In this document: in pieces, positions 53,680 to 64,000 of the stretch | Numbering within the stretch: the first letter of the stretch is position 1 | Layout of the letters: each line of letters begins with the position of its first letter | Origin: Candidula unifasciata | Lineage: Eukaryota; Mollusca; Gastropoda; Stylommatophora; Geomitridae | Assembly (NCBI GenBank): GCA_905116865.2 | Contig: CAJHNH020008546.1 | Span: 453,273 to 517,272 of the forward strand | Length of the DNA stretch: 64,000 bases | Direction: 5' to 3' | The notes under the pieces: generated by a model | Told to the model about the DNA's origin: nothing | The model's database searches: none | Seen by the model: the letters and a program-made list of their open reading frames with translations, nothing else | Program-made: the position numbers and the translations under genes

Positions 53680-54037
53680 AAAAGGAGGAAGAAGCGGGGG
53701 TGGAAGAGGAGGAGGAAAAAAAAGAAGAAGCAGATGAAGCAGAAGAAGCAGAAGAAGAAGAAGAAGAAGAAGAAGAAGAAGAAGAAGAAGAAGAAGAAGA
53801 AGAAGAAGAAGAAGAAGAAGAAGAAGAAGAAGAAGAAGAAGAAGAAGAAGAAAAAGAAGAAGAAGAAGAAGAAGAAGAACAAGAGGAAAAAGAAGAAGAA
53901 GAAGAAGAAGAAGAAGAAGAAGAAGAAGAAGAAGAAGAAGAAGAAGAAGAAGAAGAAGAAGAAGAAGAAGAAGAACAAGAAGAACAAGAGGAAAAAGAAG
54001 AGAAGGAGAAGAAGAAAAAGAAGAAGAAGACGAAGAA
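53680..54037 (+). repeat. (GAA)n tract, ~360 bp
   Basis: Purine strand on plus, with GGA at the 5' end and ACAAGA interruptions. It abuts the 5'-truncated start of the LINE at 52505-53670. Confidence 0.97.
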
Positions 54038-54082
54038 AATGTCGGTAGCCATGTACATACGAATACCAGGGCTGATTAAAAC

Positions 54083-54084
54083 TG

Positions 54085-54124
<40 letters not shown>

Positions 54125-54160
54125 AAGGGAGAGAGAAAGGGAGAGAGAAAGGGAGAGAAA
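54083..54160 (+). repeat. (TA)n-(GA)n compound repeat
   Basis: About 10 TA, then GA with GGG/AAA interruptions. Confidence 0.93.
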
Positions 54161-54275
54161 GAGATCCATATTTTTTCTGGTGGTACTTAGTATCGGCATT
54201 TGTTTAGCACAATGTTTTCAGTGCTACTCTAATAGACATCCCTACAGTTTACTGGCACCTATTTACTAGAAAAAA

Positions 54276-54279
<4 letters not shown>

Positions 54280-54349
<70 letters not shown>

Positions 54350-54362
54350 GGGGGGGGGGAGG
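54280..54362 (+). repeat. (TA)n-(TG)n repeat and G run
   Basis: About 17 TA, 15 TG, then a G run at 54349-54359. Confidence 0.93.
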
Positions 54363-54799
54363 CGGGGGCCGGCGATGTCCAGTTACTCTACAAAGAGATT
54401 TAACTTTTCATAATGGTTTAGAATAAATAGTTAACGAAAGCGTGGTTCATAGAAGAAGAGTCCAAACACAACGTTGGACACAGAGCATACACGATATTTA
54501 AGGTGAGGTGTCCATCTCTTCTTGTATTCTCCAGACATTGCTAAGAAATTGAAAGAATCTGGCCACATTTAACGTTACAGTGGTTTAGCGCGAACAGCGA
54601 AGGAATCTATGAACACAATGCTAGGCACACAGCATACAAGACATATATGTTAAGGGGTGCCCAGTTATTTTACTGGAAACCTCTGTTTCTCAGACAGCGT
54701 TCAGAAACATACACACATTGGCCATACCAGCTCTTTCAGATCCAGAAGGCGAGTGAGATCTTTAAGCACAGCGTGGCAAAAAATGCAGGTAGGCGAGCA

Positions 54800-54971
<172 letters not shown>

Positions 54972-55099
54972 AGATAAAGAAAAGCGGACACCCAGGTATG
55001 TTATCAAAAGGGCACATGGGCAGAGAGGGACAGGTAGGTAGACAAACAGCGAGGTAGTTAAGTATGTATTTTGTTGTGTAGATACCTGTATTAACTTAC

Positions 55100-55176
55100 C
55101 TTTAACTAAAGGATGGTAACCCGACCGGGAACTGTGATAATGAAGTGTCAGACTCCCATCTTCCTCTGTGGCGCAC
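55100..55176 (-). CDS. GUCY1B2: Guanylate cyclase beta-2-like, first exon seen: heme pocket motif
   Basis: Acceptor TATTTCCCCCAG (AG at 55178-55177); donor AAAG|GTAAGT. 1 nt, 25 codons, 1 nt. Reads CATEEDGSLTLHYHSSRSGY, then HPLVK. 'LTLHY-x-S-x-R-x-G' is the conserved H-NOX block; the Y-x-S-x-R residues hold the heme propionates. The exon expects 2 nt of an Arg or similar codon from an upstream exon (family consensus '..APSFR|C'). That exon was looked for up to 64000 and not found. Confidence 0.9.
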
Positions 55177-55463
55177 CTGGGGGAAATATCTTAATAGTTA
55201 ATACATCGAGCGAATACTTCAATTATTTATTCATTTTTCATTTTTCAAACAACAGCGCCATAAAATCATGGTTTGTGTGTGTGTGTGACTCCAGCCCTTT
55301 ATTTAATACTGCAGCCTGGGCCTCTTACCAACATTTACAAAGTCGTCCCTTCCTTTGATATCGTTTCCAGTTCACCCCATGTCCTCCACATTTCTGTCCA
55401 CTCCAATCTCTAGTTGGAACTCCGCATGGACGCGTATGTTAATTTTCAGCCTCTTTCTTCTCC

Positions 55464-55521
55464 TGAAGAAGAAGAAGAAGAAGAAGAAGAAGAAGAAGAA
55501 GAAGAAGAAGAAGAAGAAGAA

Positions 55522-55553
<32 letters not shown>

Positions 55554-55745
55554 AGAAGAAGAGGAAGAAAAAGAAGAAGTAGAAGAAGTAGTAGTAGTAG
55601 AAGAAGAAGAAGAAGAAGAAGAAGAAGAAGAAGAAGAAGAAGAAGAAGAAGAAGAAGAAGAAGAAGAAGAAGAAGAAGAAGAAGAAGAAGAAGAAGAAGA
55701 AGAAAAAGTAGGATAAGTAGAAGAAAAAGAAGAAAAAGAAAACAG
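55464..55745 (+). repeat. (GAA)n tract, ~280 bp
   Basis: Purine strand on plus, with GTA/GGA interruptions at 55578-55600. Bases 55745-56155 hold nothing recognised. Confidence 0.97.
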
Positions 55746-56157
55746 CTTGCCCAATGTCGCCATTGGGATAAAACGAATAAAAAAAAAGCGTAAACCCCAC
55801 GCCCCCACCGCATGCCCCGCTCCCTTTACACAGGAAAAGCCATTTACACTATTCAAAGAGTAACCAATAAATGTGTGGTGAGGGTGCACCTAATGGATGA
55901 TTTAAAATGAACTGATATGATTCATTAAGCGGAACCTCGCTTCTTTTCCTGTAACGCATTAAAACATTTTTCATTACGTAAATTGATTAAATACATTTTA
56001 CTGACTGAATATGATTAAGTTTATTTTATCTTATTAAAAGGTTGTGCAGTCAATAGCTCATGATTAAACAAAATAGTTATATCAGAGCGACATTGGCAGA
56101 GTTAAAATAATATAGACTGAATTAAAGTTATAAGATATTCCGATATCTATACATTTC

Positions 56158-56205
56158 AAACACACACGCGCGCACACACGCACACACATACAGACACACG
56201 CACAC

Positions 56206-56236
<31 letters not shown>
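56158..56236 (+). repeat. (CA)n with CG interruptions
   Basis: About 78 bp of CACACA/CGCACA. Another short block lies at 56315-56342. Bases 56342-56955 hold nothing recognised. Confidence 0.9.
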
Positions 56237-56954
56237 AGAAGACAAAGAAAAACAAGAGACAGTTAACCTGGACGGCTTTCCCGCTTCCCTCTCCTTACGT
56301 CTCCAGCCCACACATGCACAAACAACCACACACACACACGCACTCACTAAACACAAGAGAAAGAGGAATATATTTATGATTGTAGGATTATATTAGTGGA
56401 AACGAATGTCTTATCCCTTACAAGTCCATCGTGTCCGAATTGTCTGCCAGTGTCCCTCTGCCACCTGCCAACAAAGTTCAACATGTGTCCGGTAAACCAA
56501 ACGTAAGCTTGCCACTTGGTCGTCCAGGTAAGCTGACTGCTCCAATTATGCTACCGCAACGACTTCATATCTCACAGTACCTTTTACAAAGTCACCAATT
56601 CGTCTTGTCAATGTCCGATAACATCCGGTAATACGTGCAGCAGGAGAAAATCAACCCTGAGCCTCGTGAACTCAGGTGGGCCCACTCTCTGAAAATGTCT
56701 AGAAGCTCGTGGGCGGAAACATTTGTCGACGAGAGGTTACTTCTACTGATGATTGGTAGACTCCTGCTGTACATGCTCCCCTGTGGAGTTTCTTCTTATT
56801 TAGTTACCCGACTGACACGTTTATGATTGTTAAGCTCTATATTGAGAGGTGCACTTTAGCGCATTGGTGTGCGATTACGCCTTGGTGTCGACTGAGATAT
56901 TGAAAGGATAAGAAAACGGGCACGACCGAGAAATAAGTACGGCGTCTTTTTATG

Positions 56955-57195
56955 TTTCAGATGCTTGCAAGGCGTCTGTGGCCTATGCGTTGCGAACGCA
57001 TGTCGTAATGCTGGGGTGCGGGTTTCGGTTCCAACTGTAGTCAATTTGCCAGCAGACCGTCTGCGTTGGTTTCGGTAGTAGCATCGAGAGTAGACCGTTT
57101 AGTGCAAATGGCAAACTTACCTAGACAAAACAAAACAGCCAAGACAATTGTGGCCCTCGTTCTGCGACGTCCTGTAAATCATACGCAACTAACTA
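56955..57195 (+). repeat. SINE-B copy
   Basis: 'ggcgtctgtggcctatgcgt', 'tgcgaacgcatgtcgtaatg', 'gcgttggtttcggtagtagc', 'cgacgtcctgtaaatcatac'. Confidence 0.85.
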
Positions 57196-57359
57196 TTCTT
57201 TATAGGTCTGTTTTGTGTTTTGAAAGTCAATGTCGACTACGTCGACGACTTTAACACATGTTTTTAATGTCCTCATCCTGGTTTCTACTGTATACCTCAG
57301 GTTTGGTTTCATTGGTAAAGTTGGTTAATTTATTGCAAGCATCACTTTAAAGGTCCCGT

Positions 57360-57725
57360 GTAGTTAGTTAGCATCCTTTAGATATTTTCTCCATGTAATG
57401 CCGGTGTTTTGGGAAATGAGCAGGCGGATAGACTAGCTAATTCTGCATGATGGATGTTGTGAGGGCCCTTTGAGAGCGAGTGAACAGTGCCGAGCCGCAG
57501 ATAGATCATTACGGTCTGAGCATAATGGCACAGCGAGGAGTCACAAGGGGATCTGGCCGACGCTTGACACCCAAAGAGAATGCGAGACGGATATACAATC
57601 AGACGGTTACTAGTGCAATCGTAATTTTAACTCTTCGCTTGCTGTTGAAGATGGGGACAGAGCGCTTATGAGGAGTGTCCCGAGTGATATGGATTCTTAA
57701 TTCAACACTCAAACATTGTGTAATT
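57360..57725 (+). pseudogene. LINE RNase H tail and 3' end
   Basis: Plus strand in changing frames reads HVMPVFWEMSRRID, then GPLRASEQCRAADRSLRSE, GIWPTLDTQRECETDIQSD, NFNSSLAVEDGDRAL. Matches 34525-34765 and the 3' end of 29890-31390. Bases 57725-58125 hold nothing recognised. Confidence 0.75.
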
Positions 57726-58125
57726 AGCGCTCTATTAAAGATACAACTGTCGGCGATGCTGGGAAAGTCCCTAACCGACGATGCAGGTAATGATAATAGA
57801 GTATTACACGACCGCCAACTCTACTGACCCCACACAGCAGAAATGGGTTTATCCTGCTGCAGCTTTACTATTAGATGAAGATTCGTATGCTTCACAAGTC
57901 ACCGCTTCAGATCATCTGTAGTCAACATATGGATATCACATCACTCTGAGCGACTGTTACATCATACACTTGTGATACATTTGGTGTCACTTACTAATGT
58001 TATTCCCCCTCCTGATGTCAATCTCTGCTAAACAATTTTCATAATAGCAGCGGCGATTACTGCCCCTGGTTATCTAATGACTTAGCACACATACATACAT
58101 ACAAACATGACATACATATACACAT

Positions 58126-58560
58126 ATGAGGGGCTTCAAAATAAAAACTATAAAAGTGCGACAAAAATTTCAGTAGCCATGTCTTTGTCTTGTAATCTGT
58201 CAATAGTTTTGTTGAGAATGTCAAGAGTGTTAAGCACGTGATATCACAATGCAGACGAACACAATAACTTCATAATTAACAGTTGAAAGATGACCCGCCC
58301 ACTTTTAACATACACCGCTAATGAGCAGCATTCTGGTATCCATGTTTAAATCAAAGCGCATGTGAAACTTATAGAAATGTATCGACGAATGAATGTTCCG
58401 TGTGGTGATGCATGCCTAATGGGACTTAGCTGCAGAGGATATTTGCATCCACTACTGCAATCTTTGGGGTTGATTCTTCGGTTCACAGATGTTCTTGTTT
58501 GGGAGATCCCTGGGGGTAGTCTCCGACGCTGCAGTGTCATGCTTTTTGTTACACTTTTAA
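58126..58560 (+). pseudogene. Possible mariner-like transposon 5' fragment
   Basis: Starts 'gaggggcttcaaaataaaaa', like the terminal repeat of mariner elements. At 58350-58420 the plus strand reads HVKLIEMYRRMNVPCGDACL, resembling the N-terminal helix-turn-helix of mariner transposases ('..IHRRL...YG...'). No DDD core was found. Confidence 0.4.
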
Positions 58561-58729
58561 TGGACAAGTAGTCGCTGTACAGACAGATAAAGCCATATTA
58601 TGTAATGCATGGTACAAAGAAGTCGACCACTTGAAAATTTTGTGAGAGAGAGAGAGGCCTCATTCTCTTTATGGTGTGACTTTCATACCGCTGTCCGAAG
58701 TATGTATGTGTGTATGTATGTATGTATGT

Positions 58730-58935
58730 ATGTTGTACCCCACCAGGACATCACACAAAACGATAAACACCCAGTGACACAAAGTGCCACCATGCGGATG
58801 AGGTTCACCCGTGAAGAGGTCCCAGAAACCCCGTTCAGAGGTTAAGCCATACTTATGGCCCGGCTATATTTACGGCCCCTGGCAAAAGCCTGGCTTAAAA
58901 TAACGAAAAATAGCATCCCACATAGGGATGGCATA
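58730..58935 (+). repeat. Rep-H copy
   Basis: 'taccccaccaggacatcaca', 'aacacccagtgacacaaagt', 'gaagaggtcccagaaacccc', 'cggcccctggcaaaagcc', ending near 'catcccacatagggatgg'. Preceded by (TATG)n. Bases 58935-59690 hold no recognised feature. Confidence 0.85.
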
Positions 58936-59689
58936 GTTACCGGTGACCAAAAAAGAAAAGCACACACATACACACACTGGCCCTTAGTACTAAATGCTTC
59001 ACTACTATAAAATACTCACATATATACAAATCCCTGGGGGGAAAAACATGCAAACAATAAGAATAAAAAACCTTCCAAAATGAACGGAAACGGAAGGAAT
59101 TCAAGCAGGCTGATTGTTAATTAATTGCAGTGCATTACGATCCCATTGAGTCGATGGAGAAATAACGCACAACCGGTTAACTTAACATTGTGCCAACGAC
59201 ATAGAACATGCCCGTATGTCAAGGAGGATTTTGTCGGGGATTTGGGTACTTGTGCAGATCTGGTTTCCACTTCCGGAACTGAGTAAAGGCTTTTGTTTGT
59301 AGGTTTTAAAATATAGAAATTGTCACGCACACGTGTGTATCTAAGTGTGTTCATTACTTAGGTCGTTCACAAATGTAATCAATGAAGAAAGACAGAGGAG
59401 ACAAAATCAAGGTTAATAGGGAAAAAGTATTTTGATTTAGCTCTATAATCTTCCTTAGCCTGCGCAGTCGCCGTCATATTATTTTCCTTCTCCCTCCTTC
59501 GTACTGTTTTTTCGTCTCCTTTTTAATAATCTTATAGTTCCTTGTTCCCTTTCTCCTTCTATTCATTTTCCCCTCCTGTTTATCTTTTCCGTCCTCTAAT
59601 CACCCTCTTTCCCCTCCATCTACTAATTCCTCTCCCCCGCCTCCTCTTTCGCCTATTCTTCTGTAGCTACTGTGATGATATGATTGGGA

Positions 59690-60115
59690 CTTTTCCGTAT
59701 TTCCAAACAATAGTGTTAAATTGCGCTATGAGGAAGCATGGGACTCGCAGCTCATGGCAATGGCGAGTATGACTAGCAAGACCCACTCGCGATAAGAAAA
59801 GTCTTACACAGTTATTGCATAGGATTTCAGGACCATTGTTGTCAACATTTGTGTTTAGTCTTTTTTTTTTTTTTTCTTAGACGCTCACCCCTTATCCTTT
59901 CTGCAATTATTTTTTTTTTCCTTCTTTCTCATTCCCTTCCTGGCGTGCCCCCTCCACACAACACGGTTCATGAAATTTGCGTACCCACTAGTCCACCTCA
60001 GTACATGTAGCATTCATGTCGCGCTTGCACACATCTTTATATCGTAGTAAAGGCCGGTTTAGACATCTTTTACCCGTCTTTAATACACCACAGAGGATGT
60101 CCTTATGTGTATTGG
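59690..60115 (-). pseudogene. LINE C-terminal end, second copy of the zinc-finger family
   Basis: Complement of 'gcgctatgaggaagcatggg', 'gactagcaagacccactcgc', 'acacaacacggttcatg' and 'gtcgcgcttgcacacatctt' matches 52510-52870 closely, with T-run insertions. Bases 60115-60600 hold nothing clear. Confidence 0.82.
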
Positions 60116-60599
60116 TAACTAAGTGGAGTATAGACTTTTAACTAACTCATAACCGCAAGCCTTCTTCTTCTTTGATCTTCTTTTCATCATCTTTGCTATT
60201 CTTCCCACAGGTTTGTCTCTTAGTGTCTTCTCCAGATACAGTGAAACCTCAGTATACAATTGTACCCACATACCCGCAGCGTACTTTCAGGATACGAGAT
60301 CGTACTCTTTTTTGTTGGGGAGGGGGAGGTGTGCCTGAGAAATGAGGCGAGATCCAAATGTAAACTCGAGAGACGTGTGGAAAAAAGTCTAAAAACCAGA
60401 GAGAAACATAAAAACAAAGTGTACTATATTAGGTGATTATGAAACCAATCGCCCCGCCTCTAGCATCGCCGCATGACCACCAAACTATTTTTTTCTTTCT
60501 TCTTTCTTTATGTAGGTTTTGATTTTTTTTAAAACTTGTTTCGCTAAAACATTTGTTATTGTAAGCTTAGCAGTTAGTACATGAAGTTATACGCGTATT

Positions 60600-60930
60600 C
60601 TTTACAGGACGTTGCTATGTTATGTAATCTTATCAAAATTGAGGTCTTTGCACACTGAGCATCCCTATGCGTGCTCAGTCCTCCAATTCAGCAGCCACTC
60701 CAAGGCACCTCTACTAATTGTTCCAATGAGGGGTTGGTTATTAACAGATCCTGTCTTTGCCTCGAAGAGATCCGCCATTATACCCGAACCTAATCCGTAC
60801 AGCGTTGATGATATCAGCTCTGTCCACGTTTCTTCCCGTTTGCATTGGTGCATTACTTGCCAGTTGGTCAGCTCTCTCATTACCATTTACTCCAACGTGC
60901 CCAGATGTGTAGATCCAGGACGCTGCAGAA
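60600..60930 (-). pseudogene. LINE RNase H end
   Basis: Minus strand reads SGHVGVNGNERADQLASNAP, MQTGRNVDRADIINAVRIRF, then TISRGALEWLLNWRTEHA. This is the RNase H terminal motif and the region after it. A 15-bp SINE-B tail piece lies at 60598-60614. Confidence 0.8.
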
Positions 60931-61090
60931 CCAACCCCAAAATATTTTGGCTGTTGTGATTTTTCTAGGCAAATTTCACGTTTAGTAGCTTTCCATTGCT
61001 CCTGAACGGTCAGCTCTCGGTACCATTGTTGAAACCAACGCAAGACTAATCGTAGGCAGCTAGGATGGAATCCGGCACCTCGGCATCAAA
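60915..61090 (-). repeat. SINE-B copy, head truncated
   Basis: 'caggacgctgcagaaccaac', 'ggctgttgtgatttttctag', 'gctcctgaacggtcagctct', 'gttgaaaccaacgcaagac', ending 'ccggcacctcggcatc'. Confidence 0.82.
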
Positions 61091-61254
61091 ACATAATATA
61101 ACACTGGTTTCAAAAAATAATTAATAGGGTAATTTGTTTGTGAAACACAAATTATAAATTATTTTCAACAATTAAAATTGGAAAACAATACTTTCAGGAT
61201 AGTGTTAATCACTTTACTAGATTATTCAAGACAAGGATTACATTCGTAGATTGA

Positions 61255-61492
61255 GCTTCCTGTGGGCGTGTGTGACCTTGGCGTTGCGAACGCATCTCGT
61301 AACGCCAGGGCGCGGGTTCGATTCCAGCTGCGTACGATTTGCCTTGTTTTCGACAGTGGTACCATGAACTGACCGTTCAGTAGCAGTTACAAACTACTGA
61401 ACGTGAAATTTACCTAGAAAAATCACAACAGCTAAAGAATGTTGGGGTTGGTTCTGCAACGTCCTGTAAAGGATACGTAACTAACCTTTCAC
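61255..61492 (+). repeat. SINE-B, near full-length
   Basis: 'gaccttggcgttgcgaacgc' and B-box-like 'gggttcgattcca', then the full body to 'gtcctgtaaaggatacgtaa'. Confidence 0.88.
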
Positions 61493-61564
61493 TGAGCTTC
61501 CATCGTATTTTCTATCTGTTTTATCCAAAAGGTTACATAAGAAGGACTTTCTATTTACAGTTAT

Positions 61565-61685
61565 AGAGTGGTGCCTCGACTTACGAACCACGCTAATTCA
61601 AACCTTTCGGGATAGGAACTACCCCCCCCCCCCCCGCCCCCCAAATTTTGATTTCTTCATATGATGCAGATTCGAGTTACGAACT
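61565..61685 (+). repeat. Possible MITE ('cctcgacttacgaac' repeat)
   Basis: 'gagtggtgcctcgacttacg' at the left and 'gattcgagttacgaac' at the right give an imperfect inverted arrangement around a C-run. Related to 39036-39115. Confidence 0.4.
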
Positions 61686-61689
61686 TTGA

Positions 61690-61945
61690 TAAGTTAAAGT
61701 TAAACAGTTAAAGTCGAGAGGATCGACTTCATTGCACCGGATATAATCCCATACGACCCGGTCTCTCTATGCAGAACAGCTAGCCACCTGCCGAGAGAAC
61801 CGCACAGTAGCTCCGGTGACGATCCCCAGTGGTCTCCATAAAAATTACACCCGTGAACTGAAGGTTGCAGCCGTAGAGCGAACCCACAACCTTCAGAACA
61901 CGAGGCAAACGCTTGACCACTTAGCCACAGAGATCCCTACTGTGA
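61690..61945 (+). repeat. SINE-C copy
   Basis: 'aaagtcgagaggatcgactt', 'ctagccacctgccgagagaa', 'agctccggtgacgatcccca', then a minus-oriented tRNA-like end 'gagcgaacccacaacc' and 'cttgaccacttagccacag'. Confidence 0.65.
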
Positions 61946-62034
61946 TGAACTGCAGTAAAGAAGCATACAATTGAAAGGACCGCTGAAGAACTGCGAGAGT
62001 TAATAACCGAACAGCAATAAGTAAAGTAAAAGTA

Positions 62035-62295
62035 AAGTAAAGTTCCCTTTTCACGCCTTTCGGCGCATCGGACATATGGGCAGAGCGTCCCATATTTTTA
62101 CAGACCATCAGCACTCTGTGGGTAATGTGGTCAGCATTACGCCGGCTGTCTTTACTTTCCCAGGACAGCCCATCCTGGTACCCATTTTAGGCTGGGTCGA
62201 CCTGCGACGTCCCATACCACGACAAAAATCCACGCAGCCTGCAGTAGGTTTCGATCACGGTATGCTGGCTTACGAGTCGGACTCGCAACGTAAAG
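62035..62295 (-). repeat. SINE-A copy, diverged head
   Basis: 'cccttttcacgcctttcggc', 'cagagcgtcccatattttta', 'atgtggtcagcattacgccg', 'tacccattttaggctgggtc', B-box-like complement 'gtaggtttcgatca'. Confidence 0.82.
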
Positions 62296-62334
62296 GATGG
62301 GGATAAATAGCAAATGTTTTCAGAGAAAGACGAT

Positions 62335-62575
62335 AATTTCAATCCTTGCGTCCTTTTTAGGACGAAATTTTTTGTTCTTTGAAGCCCCACCCCGGCTTTT
62401 GCCAGGGGCCGCAATATAGGCAGGCCATAAATATGGCCAATTGTCTGAACGCGGTTTTTGGGACCTCTCCACGGTGATCCTCGCCAGCATGGTGGCACTT
62501 TGTGTCATCGGGTGTTTATCGCTTGTGTGATGTTCTGGTGGGGTAGAAAGTCATTCAGTCAGTCAGTCAGAGAAA
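62335..62575 (-). repeat. Rep-H, near full-length, with GACT ends
   Basis: Complement of the 46490-46690 copy: 'cctttttaggacgaaatttt', 'aagccccaccccggcttttg', 'gcactttgtgtcatcgggtg', closing at 'gaaagtcattcagtcagtca'. The same CTGACTGACTGAC sequence precedes the copy at 46490, suggesting a real element end. Confidence 0.88.
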
Positions 62576-62869
62576 GACGACAGCTGCAAAAAGAGGAAGC
62601 AATTTAAAAAGTAAGATAAAAAATAATCTTGCAGCCCTGGAGCCGGATAGAAGAATTAATGAACGAGCGGCCTTCAAATCAAGCTGCTGTGGCCAGAGCG
62701 CCAAGTGTCGTTAATAACAATGCTATTAAAGAAACAACAGACAACGGTAGATAAGATTTTAACACCTTCCCAGCCAAAGAAACAAAATGAAGCCACCAAA
62801 GATAACCGATGACCGAAATTATAATTAAATTTTTTTTTTTATTTAAAAAATTTAAGGGATGGCACGCAC

Positions 62870-62980
62870 ACATACACACACACATACATACACACACACA
62901 CACACACACATCACACAAACACACATACACCGCACACACACACACACACATCACACAAACACACATACACCGCACACACA
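62870..62980 (+). repeat. (CA)n with ACATAC interruptions
   Basis: Two similar blocks, including a duplicated 'tcacacaaacacacatac' stretch. Bases 62980-63290 hold no recognised feature. Confidence 0.93.
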
Positions 62981-63294
62981 TATATCTATCATGTTAAATC
63001 ACAGATTCGATAAGCATAATCTGTAATGGTATACCTGAGGCATATTTATTGACCGAAACGGCTTGTTCTGGTTCTTAATTAATTTCTTTACATTTTCTAA
63101 ATTTAGATAAGAGTAGTTCTTTTTTTGTTTATTTTAATTTTTTTATTTTGTGTTATAAATCTGAGAACGTATTAATTGATTTCCCACAAGATGTGATATG
63201 AAATTAGGTTTCGAGACACCAACTTTTCGAGATACAAACCACAGTCAGGAACAGATTAAGTTCGTGAATCAGGGTTCTTTTTCGTCTACATTTC

Positions 63295-63605
63295 TACCCC
63301 CCAATGGAGCATAGGCCCTCAACCAACTCACGCCAAGTCCTTCTATTTGTTTCTATCGCATGCAGCTTCTCCCAAGTCCTCCGCCATCTTTTTTAACTTG
63401 ACTCTCTAGCTCCCTTCCCCGTGTGTGTAAGTGTGTGTGTTTGTGTGTGTGTGTGTCATTATTTTATTCCTATGTCCCTGTGGGTTCCAGTGCAAAGACA
63501 TTCTAGTTATATTGTTCTCAGGTCTTCTCGACGTGTGTGCTATCCAAAGACAGCATCTTTTCTTCACCTCTTGGCATACTGGAACTTGTTTGGTCAAAGT
63601 ACTAC
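63295..63605 (-). pseudogene. LINE C-terminal end interrupted by a (GT)n tract
   Basis: Minus strand reads RRPENNITRMSLHWNPQGHR, then a (CA)n where the conserved 'GRP-x-x-(S/T)WRR' would be (63422-63456), then WRRTWEKLHAIETNRRTWRE and LVEGLCSIGG. The conserved blocks on both sides fix the family. Bases 63605-64000 hold nothing I recognise. Confidence 0.85.
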
Positions 63606-64000
63606 TGCACTATTAACAAGTCACCTCAGTGTCTTCTCTACCCAGCGCCAGCGTGTTTTCCTCACATCTTGACTGGCTGCGAATTGTTTAGTCTCTTTTC
63701 AGTTTTATTTTTAGCGATTAAGTCATGTAATGCCCTGTGGTCTGAACACTTTCAAGTTTATTCAAAGTTAGTAATTATTTTAGTCGCTTTCCGAGTTTCA
63801 GATCCATGCAACGGGATTGATTAAACTTTAGACAAACATTCAGAGTTTAATTCTACAATTAAATTGTTTTATGAGCACAAATTCCATAGAGCCAAGAAGG
63901 CATTTCTTCCGATTTTTATTTGTATTTAGATATGTCTACACATTTTTTTCAATGTAATCTATGCTGATATCTTTTTGTTGTTCTCCCATCACAAGGGATA

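Noticed and set aside
56431..56826. Two plus/minus frames of 60-66 codons near 56.5 kb that might be an exon
   Set aside because: No good acceptor or donor with consistent phase, and no similarity to the HNOB domain expected there.
60220..60417. Minus-strand 65-codon hydrophobic frame
   Set aside because: Random-looking, no signal peptide logic, in repeat-rich intergenic or intronic DNA.
55177..64000. Upstream HNOB exon(s) with the proximal heme histidine
   Set aside because: Minus strand searched by eye for '..LH..L...YP.M.APSFR' before an AG-compatible donor. Nothing convincing found among LINE/SINE relics, so the 5' end is taken to lie outside. A profile search would be decisive.

Overview
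The window is animal genomic DNA, not bacterial. Coding sequence is split into short exons with GT/AG borders and matching phases, and most of the rest is retrotransposon debris and simple repeats. The mix of many degraded non-LTR retrotransposon 3' ends, several tRNA-like SINE families, and long GAA, CA, GA and ACT tracts suggests a repeat-rich invertebrate, most likely a mollusc and perhaps a gastropod. The organism is inferred from overall character only.

Two genes can be supported, both on the minus strand. The main one (23093-55176) encodes a soluble guanylate cyclase beta subunit. Ten coding exons with fully consistent phases give about 706 residues: the end of the heme-NO-binding (HNOB) domain, the HNOBA/PAS-like domain, the signalling helix, the complete class III cyclase domain, and a long hydrophilic tail ending in the CaaX box CVLL. 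The CaaX tail and a complete set of catalytic residues in one chain point to the GUCY1B2 (beta-2) type. The exon or exons coding the first ~110 residues, including the heme-ligand histidine, were not found and probably lie beyond 64000. A second gene, downstream on the same strand at the left edge (exons at 8173-8483, 5577-5669 and 711-844), looks like an SSUH2 (Ssu-2 homolog) family gene. At least one internal exon and both ends are missing. The two genes are neighbours in tandem orientation; nothing shows that they work together.

Layout. 1-8.5 kb: SSUH2-like exons among LINE and SINE fragments and an AGT microsatellite. 8.5-17 kb: SINE-rich, with large CTT/ACT and GTG/GT tracts. 17.08-18.24 kb: a block of almost pure homopolymers. 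19.7-22.5 kb: degraded LINEs on the minus strand, then a GAA tract. 23-55 kb: the cyclase gene, whose introns hold a G-rich minisatellite, long GAA/TTC tracts, a 16-bp minisatellite (31.4-34.04 kb), a 745-bp tandem duplication, a tandem array of a ~200-bp element, and a 52-bp satellite that runs into an exon's splice donor. 55-64 kb: more LINE/SINE debris, presumably the first intron.

Repeat labels are mine. SINE-A, B and D have tRNA-like heads. SINE-C is a further short family. Rep-F, rep-G and rep-H are recurrent families of unknown class. 'LINE' means non-LTR retrotransposon, usually recognised from the conserved C-terminal end of its ORF2 (GH-x-x-R, GRP and W-R motifs). No LINE here is intact. 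Splice sites, alignments and family calls were made by eye, without searches.
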